Assembly (NCBI GenBank): GCA_910585335.1
Contig: CAJUCU010000052.1
Coordinates: 1 to 6,546 of the forward strand
Direction of reading: 5' to 3'
Origin: an uncultured Bacilli bacterium
GTDB lineage: Bacteria; Bacillota_I; Bacilli_A; RF39; UBA660
DNA length: 6,546 nt
The notes beneath the pieces were generated by a model that did no database searches, had not been told where the DNA came from, and saw only the letters and a list, made by a program, of their open reading frames with translations. Positions 1-5,081 of the stretch are shown here, piece by piece. The position numbers were made by a program, and so were the translations under genes. Position 1 is the first letter of the stretch. Each line of letters begins with the position of its first letter.

Positions 1-13
1 TATAGAAAAAGCA

Positions 14-34
14 GTATATTCATTTTGAATATAC
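14..34. repeat. 8-bp inverted repeat upstream of pdp
   Basis: Two perfect 8-bp arms, GTATATTC (14-21) and GAATATAC (27-34), flank a 5-base ATTTT centre. No T-run follows, so it does not look like a terminator by itself. It lies 27 bases upstream of the pdp -35 box and could be an operator (its TTC/GAA core loosely recalls DeoR-type nucleoside operators) or simply the 3' end of an upstream gene. One frame entering the window stops at 26-28 inside this dyad, and another stops at 3-5. The dyad is seen directly; its function is not established. Confidence 0.35.
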
Positions 35-52
35 CACTTTGTCAACAACCTG

Positions 53-84
53 AGATGAATATTGTCATTCATCTTTTCTTTTAT
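53..84 (+). terminator. Intrinsic-terminator-like hairpin before pdp
   Basis: AGATGAAT (53-60) and ATTCATCT (67-74) are perfect 8-bp complementary arms around a six-base loop ATTGTC. A T-rich tract, TTTTCTTTT, follows from 74. This is the expected form of a rho-independent terminator for a + strand gene ending just left of the window. The stem is AT-rich, so it may be weak. The -35 box of the pdp promoter lies in its loop and right arm. Confidence 0.5.
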
Positions 85-90
85 TATAAT
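62..90 (+). promoter_or_regulatory. Promoter of pdp (sigma-A type)
   Basis: TTGTCA (62-67, one mismatch to TTGACA) is separated by exactly 17 bp from a perfect TATAAT (85-90). Transcription would start near 97, giving a leader of less than 20 nt before the GTG start. The AGGAGG ribosome site is at 100-105. The -35 box overlaps the terminator-like hairpin at 53-74. Confidence 0.65.
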
Positions 91-113
91 GGTATTAATA
101 GGAGGATAGAATT

Positions 114-1340
114 GTGATTAAAGATATTATTCATAAGAAGAGAATAGGAGAGGAACTTACAGAAGAAGAAATGCGTGAAGTTTTCTTAGGTTATTTAGAA
201 GGAAAGGTTCCTGATTATCAGATGTCTTCTTTATTAATGGCGATTTGTATTAATGGAATGACAGAAGAAGAGACTTTTATTTTGACTGATTTATTTTTAA
301 ATAGTGGAGATATTCTTTCTTTTTCTCATATTCCTGGTATTAAAGTAGATAAACATTCTACTGGTGGTGTGGGGGATAAAACAACACTCATTCTGGTTCC
401 AATTGTAGCATCTTGTGGTATTCCAGTTATTAAAATGAGTGGAAGAGGACTTGGATATACGGGTGGAACTATTGATAAGTTAGAATCTATTCCAGGGTAT
501 CGAACCGATTTATCTAAACAAGAAATTCAAAGTCAAGTAGAAAAAGTTGGGGCTGTTATGATTGGGCAAACAGGAGAACTTTGTCCGCTAGATAAGAAGA
601 TTTATGCTTTGCGTGATGTCAGTGGGACGACTGATTCTATTCCACTCATTGCTGCATCTATTATGAGCAAAAAAATAGCTGGTGGTGCTGATAAGATTTT
701 AATTGATATTAAAGTAGGTAGTGGGGCTTTTATGAAAACAGAGGAAGAGGCTCAGAAGTTATCTGATATTATGATTCAGATTGGTAAAAAGTATGGCAAA
801 GAGACTCGAACTATTATTTCTTCTATGTCAGCTCCTTTAGGAAGGGCAGTGGGGAATGCTTTAGAAGTTTTGGAAGCTATTTCTATATTAGACGGAAGAG
901 AGCAGGGACCATTATATGAACTTTGTATAGATTTGGCTTCTTCGATGGTTAGTATGGGAAAAGAAATCTCTTATGAGGAAGCAAAAATACTTGTGCTAGA
1001 TGCGATTGATTCGAAACGGGCCTATCATAAACTTTTAGAGATTATTGCGGCTCAAGGTGGTAGAATTGATGTACTTTCAGTGAGTCCTTATCAAGTTGAA
1101 ATTACGGCTCCAGTTTCTGGTGTGATTCAAAAAATTGATGCTTTAGAAGTGGCTAAGCTTTCTTGTCAACTTGGGGCAGGTAGACTTTCAAAAGAGGAAG
1201 AAATTGATTATGGTGTTGGTGTTTATTTACATAAGCTAGTGGGGGATTCTGTGCAAAAGGGAGAAAAACTTTTTACTATTTACCAAAAAGATCGTACTCC
1301 ACTTAATTATGATATTTCACATATTTTTGAAATAATTTAA
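114..1340 (+). CDS. pdp: Pyrimidine-nucleoside phosphorylase
   Basis: This cytoplasmic salvage enzyme reversibly phosphorolyses uridine, thymidine and deoxyuridine to the free base and (deoxy)ribose-1-phosphate. The thymidine/pyrimidine phosphorylase family signature is present at residues 109-124 (SGRGLGYTGGTIDKLE). The phosphate-binding loop KHSTGGVGDK is at 80-89. Residues K80, S82, K107, T119, R167, S182 and K186 sit where the Bacillus-type enzyme has its active-site residues. An N-terminal helical domain leads into the central alpha/beta domain, and a PYNP_C-type domain occupies about residues 325-395. The start is GTG at 114, set by AGGAGG (100-105) with 8-nt spacing; the resulting N-terminus (MIKDIIHKKR...) aligns with the usual family start. 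At 408 residues it is about 25 shorter than typical 433-residue homologues, mostly at the extreme C-terminus, with no active-site loss. deoA is the other name used for this family. It has its own promoter; the next gene also has one. Confidence 0.96.
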   Translation: MIKDIIHKKRIGEELTEEEMREVFLGYLEGKVPDYQMSSLLMAICINGMTEEETFILTDLFLNSGDILSFSHIPGIKVDKHSTGGVGDKTTLILVPIVASCGIPVIKMSGRGLGYTGGTIDKLESIPGYRTDLSKQEIQSQVEKVGAVMIGQTGELCPLDKKIYALRDVSGTTDSIPLIAASIMSKKIAGGADKILIDIKVGSGAFMKTEEEAQKLSDIMIQIGKKYGKETRTIISSMSAPLGRAVGNALEVLEAISILDGREQGPLYELCIDLASSMVSMGKEISYEEAKILVLDAIDSKRAYHKLLEIIAAQGGRIDVLSVSPYQVEITAPVSGVIQKIDALEVAKLSCQLGAGRLSKEEEIDYGVGVYLHKLVGDSVQKGEKLFTIYQKDRTPLNYDISHIFEII

Positions 1341-1348
1341 AAAAATGT

Positions 1349-1376
1349 TCGACAAATTAAATATTTGTGGTATAAT
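1349..1376 (+). promoter_or_regulatory. Promoter of the surface-display operon, with internal dyad
   Basis: TCGACA (1349-1354, one mismatch to TTGACA) lies 16 bp before a perfect TATAAT (1371-1376). TG at 1368-1369 makes an extended -10 (TGGTATAAT). It begins only 9 nt after the pdp stop codon, so the adhesin is probably expressed independently of pdp. The spacer contains an inverted repeat, ACAAAT (1352-1357) and ATTTGT (1363-1368) with a 5-base centre. A second short dyad, ACATT-GA-AATGT (1387-1398), lies in the leader. Either could be an operator, which is inference. Confidence 0.65.
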
Positions 1377-1405
1377 ATTCTCGAATACATTGAAATGTGA
1401 GGTTG

Positions 1406-1410
1406 GGTGA
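1406..1410 (+). promoter_or_regulatory. Ribosome binding site deciding the adhesin start
   Basis: GGTGA (1406-1410) matches the 3' part of the consensus AAGGAGGTGA and is 5 nt from ATG 1416, equivalent to 8 nt from the SD core. It favours ATG 1416 over the in-frame GTG at 1407, which overlaps this motif and would have only GAGG (1399-1402) 4 nt upstream. Confidence 0.55.
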
Positions 1411-1415
1411 ATTTT

Positions 1416-2861
1416 ATGACAAAACATAAGACACAAAAAAGAAAAGTAGATGTTATGACTAGTGCCGTATTTTTATTTGCAGCAGTAGTTATGATGTTTA
1501 TTGGAGTAGTGGGTACAGCTTTTATTGGTAAAAGTTATGCTGTTGGTGCAGCGGCTCTTCCTACTACCTTGACTGTTCATACAGATAGCACTTTCGGAGG
1601 TAAAGTAGAAGCTCCTGGGTTGATATTAATCCGTGATAGTGAAAATACACCTGTTGTTTTTTTGACAGATGATTTCTATGGTACAGATGCTAGTGGTACT
1701 CGTTATGAACTTTATTGTTTAGAGAGCAAAAAAGGTATGCCTAATGATGGGACTTATACAAAGGATGGAGATTTAACATCACAATTTACTGATTTAGGAA
1801 TTGTTTATATTGTTACGAACTCTTATCCTAATAATAACTCATTTATGCCTGGTGTTTCTCGTGAATATAAGAAAGCGGTAACACAATTTGCTATTTGGTA
1901 TTACCAAGATCTTGCTAAAGGTACTCCTACTAATGTAGACGGAGAACTAGATGCCGTAGAAAAACAAGCAATCCTTAACGATAAAGTTTATGGAACTACG
2001 ATTGTTGATATTGCAAATAAGGCATTACAAGCTAAAAATACTGGAGAAGTAGTAGATACATTAAGTGTTGATAAATCACAAATTACTTATCGTATTTCTA
2101 GTGATGGAAAATACTTTGAATCAAACTATATTCCTGTCGTTGCCAATAATAATCAATTTAGATCTTATAAAGTAACACTTGGACAAAACAATGTAGGTGC
2201 TGAACTTATTAATGAGCAAGGCGCTGTAGTACCGAATGGTTCTACTTTTGGAACTACAAGTAAGTTTAAGATTCGTGTTCCAATTGATAAGTTAAAAGAA
2301 TTAAACAATATTGATTTAACAGCAACTGTTACTGGTTCATTCGAACATAAACAAGTATTTGCTTATCGTCACTCTAGTGGTGTTGCTCAAACAGCATTAG
2401 TTGCAGCATTCGATAATGTAAATAAAGATGCTAATTTAGATTTACACTTTAATATACCAACTGGTCCAGTTGAAATTAGTAAACAGGATATTACAAATTC
2501 TAAAGAACTTCCTGGAGCAACATTAGTTATTACTGACTGTAATGGTCAAGAAGTAGCAAAATGGGTTTCAACTGATAAACCACATTATATTGAAGCATTA
2601 CCTATTACTACAGATACTTGTAAGTATAAATTAACAGAAACAATTGCACCAGAAGGATATGAAATCAATTCTGAAAGTATCGAATTTGAAGTAAAAGATG
2701 ATGGAACTGTAACAAAAGTAGTAATGAAAGATAATCCACTTACCCCAACACCAGATACTGGTATGAATATTCCAATGGTAGTTTATGTGGCTGGTGGAAT
2801 CATTCTAATTTGCGGAATTGCAATTATTTATGCAAGTGTTAAACCAAAAAAAGAAGACTAA
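1416..2861 (+). CDS. Thioester-domain surface adhesin with CnaB domain and sortase sorting signal
   Basis: This is a predicted wall-anchored adhesin of 481 residues, numbered from ATG 1416. A basic N-terminus and hydrophobic core (about 15-38) form a signal peptide, probably cleaved after SYA or the following GAAA. A thioester (TQXA-type) domain covers about 50-215: Cys101 in YELYCLES and Gln157 in TQFAIW are the expected partners of an internal Cys-Gln thioester, which in streptococcal relatives reacts covalently with host proteins. A beta-rich region of unassigned fold follows (about 220-350). A CnaB/SpaA-like domain (about 351-440) has Lys356, Glu408 (in LTETIAPEGY) and Asn440 (in KDNP), placed to form a Lys-Asn isopeptide bond. 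The C-terminus is a sorting signal: TPDTG (445-449), a hydrophobic segment and the tail KPKKED. The sortase gene overlaps its 3' end. The ligand is unknown, and bond formation is inferred from motifs. Confidence 0.9.
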   Translation: MTKHKTQKRKVDVMTSAVFLFAAVVMMFIGVVGTAFIGKSYAVGAAALPTTLTVHTDSTFGGKVEAPGLILIRDSENTPVVFLTDDFYGTDASGTRYELYCLESKKGMPNDGTYTKDGDLTSQFTDLGIVYIVTNSYPNNNSFMPGVSREYKKAVTQFAIWYYQDLAKGTPTNVDGELDAVEKQAILNDKVYGTTIVDIANKALQAKNTGEVVDTLSVDKSQITYRISSDGKYFESNYIPVVANNNQFRSYKVTLGQNNVGAELINEQGAVVPNGSTFGTTSKFKIRVPIDKLKELNNIDLTATVTGSFEHKQVFAYRHSSGVAQTALVAAFDNVNKDANLDLHFNIPTGPVEISKQDITNSKELPGATLVITDCNGQEVAKWVSTDKPHYIEALPITTDTCKYKLTETIAPEGYEINSESIEFEVKDDGTVTKVVMKDNPLTPTPDTGMNIPMVVYVAGGIILICGIAIIYASVKPKKED

Positions 2862-3504
2862 AAGAATTAAAAAGAGTCAACTAGTTTTGTTTGGCTCTTT
2901 CCTTGTATTTATTGGGGTAGTGTGTTTATCTTGGAATCATTTAAAATATCTTCGTGAACAAGTCTTTGAAGATGTTCGGATTCAAATGATTGATGATGAT
3001 TTTGAAAGTACTAGTGATAGGGAAGAAGTAGTAACACCTAATGTAGAAAATGTGGAAGCAGACACTTCCGAAGTTGTTACTCCTAAACCAAAACCTAATT
3101 ACAATTATAATTATATTGGGTATTTGGAAATTTCTAAAATTGGATTAAAAAGAGGTTTTGTTGATAAAAATTCTAAATATAATAACATTAATTATAATGT
3201 GACTATTGCATCTACTTCTAATTATCCAGATGTAGAAAATGGTAATTTTATATTGATGGCCCATTCTGGAGATGCCTTTATTTCTTACTTTGCAAATTTG
3301 TATCGCCTGAATATTGGAGATGTTGCTAAAGTTACTTACCAGAAAAATATATATCAATACCGGTTGGTAAAGATTGAAGAACAACCTAAGACTGGTGTCG
3401 TGGCAATCCATCGTGATAATTATAATACCAAAGCCTTAACTCTTATTACTTGTACGAAAGATAATGATACAACACAAACAATCTATATCTTTGAATTAGT
3501 GTAA
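2830..3504 (+). CDS. Membrane-anchored sortase (cysteine transpeptidase)
   Basis: This sortase presumably cleaves the TPDTG signal of the upstream adhesin between Thr and Gly and joins it to peptidoglycan outside the membrane. Numbered from ATG 2830 it has 224 residues: a lysine-rich cytoplasmic start, one transmembrane helix (18-35), an acidic Pro/Thr linker with EVVTP twice (66-70, 81-85) and a YNYNY stretch, then a catalytic beta-barrel (about 95-224). His145 (LMAHSG) and Cys208 (TLITC) are the catalytic residues. Aligned by eye to Staphylococcus aureus SrtA, the catalytic Arg position falls on Gln216, and no Arg occurs after the Cys. The start is uncertain: TTG 2818, ATG 2830 and GTG 2836 are all in frame inside the adhesin gene. 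ATG 2830 is chosen, with a weak GCGGAA 12 nt upstream, giving a 32-nt overlap that suggests translational coupling. Class is not assigned; the TLITC motif and N-terminal anchor resemble class A/D. Confidence 0.88.
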   Translation: MQVLNQKKKTKRIKKSQLVLFGSFLVFIGVVCLSWNHLKYLREQVFEDVRIQMIDDDFESTSDREEVVTPNVENVEADTSEVVTPKPKPNYNYNYIGYLEISKIGLKRGFVDKNSKYNNINYNVTIASTSNYPDVENGNFILMAHSGDAFISYFANLYRLNIGDVAKVTYQKNIYQYRLVKIEEQPKTGVVAIHRDNYNTKALTLITCTKDNDTTQTIYIFELV

Positions 3505-3517
3505 TAGGAGGAGTAAT

Positions 3518-4108
3518 ATGGCTTTAAATTTATCTGAGAAAATAAAGTTTGTTTTTCAATCAATGTTTTCTTCTTTTATGACTATTGAACTTTTCTTAAT
3601 TGGATTTTTGTTGTTTATCTTTTTGTTCATTAGTATTAATAGAAATGAAAAAGTGATTAAGATATTTAGTATTTTTCTTTATTTACTTTTTTTTGCACTT
3701 ATTTGTGCCTTTTATTCCGATTATACGATTCAAAGTATAGATGGTGTTATTAAATACATTATGAACTATATTTATTTTCCATCACTTGCGATGTATTTTG
3801 TCATCATGGTATTTGTTACTATTATGATGGTTTATACATTGTTCAGTAAAAAAATGACTATGTTTTTAAAGCGATGTAATGTTATTTTATTTAGTATCCT
3901 TTATATTTTTTATATTCAAGTAATTGGTCAAGTGGCAGGGAATAAGATTTATTTTACCACTAGTGTAGAAATTTATAAAAATGAGACTATTTTATCGTTA
4001 GTGCAAGTAAGTAATTTTTTACTTCTTGTTTGGATTATCTTTATGTTATTTTACTGTTTTTATAAGTATTGTAAAAAAAGATTGGATGAGCGATTTAATA
4101 TTACATAA
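3518..4108 (+). CDS. Five-helix membrane protein of unknown function, sortase operon
   Basis: I do not recognise the family of this 196-residue protein. It has five strongly hydrophobic segments at about 22-40, 47-66, 87-109, 119-138 and 161-182, with short basic loops (NRNEK, KKMTMFLKR) and a charged C-terminus (YKYCKKRLDERF). The basic N-terminal region and loops do not give a clear-cut topology by eye. No catalytic motif is evident; scattered cysteines (63, 120, 180, 185) are not in a recognisable metal or redox pattern. It starts 13 nt after the sortase stop with a strong AGGAGG (3506-3511) at 6-nt spacing, so it is almost certainly co-transcribed with the adhesin and sortase. A terminator follows at 4127-4159. 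A role in adhesin export, sortase function or signalling would be guesswork from position alone. Confidence 0.8.
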   Translation: MALNLSEKIKFVFQSMFSSFMTIELFLIGFLLFIFLFISINRNEKVIKIFSIFLYLLFFALICAFYSDYTIQSIDGVIKYIMNYIYFPSLAMYFVIMVFVTIMMVYTLFSKKMTMFLKRCNVILFSILYIFYIQVIGQVAGNKIYFTTSVEIYKNETILSLVQVSNFLLLVWIIFMLFYCFYKYCKKRLDERFNIT

Positions 4109-4109
4109 G

Positions 4110-4934
4110 TTAGTCTATTTTCATAGCACAATATTCGTCAAACGTAATATTGTGTTTTTGTATGTAAGCGGCTATTTCTTTACCTACATAGCGGTAATGC
4201 CAAGATTCATAAGTGTAGCCTGTAATTAGTTCTTTTCCTTTGGGATAACGAAGAATAAATCCATACTGATAGGCATTTTGCTTCATCCAAGTGAATTCTT
4301 TTGTTTTTTCAAACTGCTCATAGGGAAGAATTTCATTATCTACATCTATTACAAGACCCGTTTGATGCTCAGAAAAACCTGGTCTAGCTGAATATTGGTC
4401 TGCACCTCTTGTACCATCTATTTTTTTATATTTTTCGTAGAGTCTTTTTTGATAGTCGTAGCTTCTATAACTAGAAATTACTCTAATATTTAAGCCTTCT
4501 GTTTTCATAGCTTCCGCCATTTTTTTGTAGGCTAGAGAGGCTTCTTCTACTAAATACATTCCAGGTTTACTATAACCTTCATAAAGTTCTGTTAAATTTT
4601 TAGGAATGTAATTTTCTTCTAGATAGTGATATTTATTTACTAACACTTCGGTCGTATAAAGATTAGTAGCTATTTTTGTATTTTGATAATAATCATAATC
4701 TAGACCGATGTTGACTCTAATAATGGCATCTTTTATTGAAATATTTTGGTTTTTTAAGTGATATGCTACATATCTATCCACATACTTATAATTAAAAAAA
4801 GATATTTTTTCATCTATATGATTTAATACTTCTAATCTTTTGTCACTTTCTTTCTCTTTTGTTTTTGAAAATGCAATTATAATTGACGCTATGATTAAAA
4901 TAATAATGACTATATAAACTATCATATTTTTCAT
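4110..4934 (-). CDS. M15B (VanY-type) zinc D-Ala-D-Ala carboxypeptidase
   Basis: This membrane-anchored metallopeptidase is predicted to remove the terminal D-Ala from peptidoglycan pentapeptides outside the cell. It has 274 residues: an N-terminal transmembrane anchor (about 4-22), a 75-residue extension, the VLVNKYHYLEENYIP lead-in typical of the family (about 97-111), and the peptidase domain (about 112-265). Zinc ligands His190 and Asp197 lie in SEHQTGLVIDV and His246 in ESWHYRYVG; Glu243 is the catalytic base. Arg157 and Gln162 in SSYRSYDYQ are the usual substrate-side residues. The start is fixed by GAGGTGA (complement of 4941-4947), 6 nt upstream. Its stop is one base from that of the convergent 5-TM gene. 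With no vanS/R/H/A/X genes seen here it is more likely a housekeeping enzyme than a glycopeptide-resistance gene. Confidence 0.93.
   Translation of the reverse strand: MKNMIVYIVIIILIIASIIIAFSKTKEKESDKRLEVLNHIDEKISFFNYKYVDRYVAYHLKNQNISIKDAIIRVNIGLDYDYYQNTKIATNLYTTEVLVNKYHYLEENYIPKNLTELYEGYSKPGMYLVEEASLAYKKMAEAMKTEGLNIRVISSYRSYDYQKRLYEKYKKIDGTRGADQYSARPGFSEHQTGLVIDVDNEILPYEQFEKTKEFTWMKQNAYQYGFILRYPKGKELITGYTYESWHYRYVGKEIAAYIQKHNITFDEYCAMKID
4127..4159 (+). terminator. Rho-independent terminator of the surface-display operon
   Basis: CACAATATT (4127-4135) and AATATTGTG (4146-4154) form a perfect 9-bp stem. The stem can extend by C-G, G-C and T-A pairs across a bulged T (4145). TTTTT follows immediately at 4155-4159. 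It lies 19 bases past the 5-TM stop codon and wholly within the 3' coding end of the convergent carboxypeptidase gene. In the minus direction no T-run follows the stem, so it should act only on + strand transcripts. Confidence 0.8.
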
Positions 4935-4947
4935 AAAATCTCACCTC

Positions 4948-4967
4948 ATCTAATTGTTGGATTAGAT
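4948..4967 (-). repeat. Leader hairpin abutting the VanY-type gene's ribosome site
   Basis: ATCTAAT (4948-4954) and ATTAGAT (4961-4967) are perfect 7-bp arms around a 6-base loop. On the minus-strand transcript the hairpin ends immediately before the GAGGTGA ribosome site (complement of 4941-4947). It could protect or modulate the leader, or act as a DNA operator. The repeat is seen; its role is inferred. Confidence 0.4.
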
Positions 4968-5069
4968 ACCTTTCTTTTTTGAACACTTTTTATTTAGTGT
5001 GTCTTACTATATCATATATAATTTTTTTTGTTTTAGAATAGTTTGTTGCTCTTTGACATAAAAAGTTAT

Positions 5070-5075
5070 AGGAGG
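5070..5075 (+). promoter_or_regulatory. Ribosome binding site fixing the dacF start
   Basis: AGGAGG is 6 nt before ATG 5082. It excludes an upstream in-frame TTG at 5043, which has no ribosome site and would add 13 polar residues before the signal peptide. The surrounding 12-mer ATAGGAGGATAG (5068-5079) is identical to the one before pdp (98-109). Confidence 0.85.
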
Positions 5076-5081
5076 ATAGTT

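Larger units (their letters stand above)
4935..5081. promoter_or_regulatory. Divergent regulatory region between the two carboxypeptidase genes
   Basis: This 147-bp, very AT-rich spacer carries the 5' leaders of both divergent genes. On the minus strand TGATATAGT (complement of 5006-5014) could be an extended -10 for the VanY-type gene. On the + strand TATAAT (5017-5022) could serve dacF, but its -35 at 17 bp spacing (TTAGTG, 4994-4999) is poor. The two -10 elements are nearly back to back. A TTTGACA at 5052-5058 lies too close to the dacF start to be a useful -35. A weak dyad, ACACT (4983-4987) and AGTGT (4996-5000), lies between. Confidence 0.4.

Noticed and set aside
1..28. C-terminal coding remnant of an upstream gene
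   Set aside because: Frames entering the window stop at 3-5 and at 26-28, but too few codons are present to tell whether either is a real gene end.
1341..1368. Terminator after pdp (ACAAAT...ATTTGT stem)
   Set aside because: The stem is only 6 bp, all but one pair AT-rich, lacks a T-run, and lies inside the adhesin promoter; it reads better as a promoter dyad.
1407..1415. Adhesin start at GTG 1407
   Set aside because: Only GAGG at a 4-nt spacing supports it, while GGTGA at 1406-1410 fits ATG 1416. It remains possible but is less likely; the protein differs by three residues.
3145..3411. 88-codon open frame on the minus strand inside the sortase gene
   Set aside because: It lies entirely opposite the conserved sortase catalytic region, has no convincing ribosome site and has a low-complexity Ile-rich product. 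It is a shadow of an AT-rich gene.
4026..4229. 67-codon + strand open frame across the 5-TM gene end and the VanY-type gene end
   Set aside because: It overlaps two well-supported genes and the terminator hairpin, and has no ribosome site of its own.
4110..4934. Glycopeptide-resistance (van) locus
   Set aside because: The VanY-type fold alone is common in susceptible Gram-positives, and no VanH, VanA-type ligase, VanX or VanRS is visible here.
98..5079. Identical 12-mer ATAGGAGGATAG before pdp and dacF as a regulatory repeat
   Set aside because: It is centred on the Shine-Dalgarno consensus in AT-rich flanks, so chance and selection for strong ribosome binding explain it.
5043..5081. Longer dacF start at TTG 5043
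   Set aside because: No ribosome site precedes it, it would put polar residues before a normal signal peptide, and AGGAGG at 5070-5075 fits ATG 5082 exactly.
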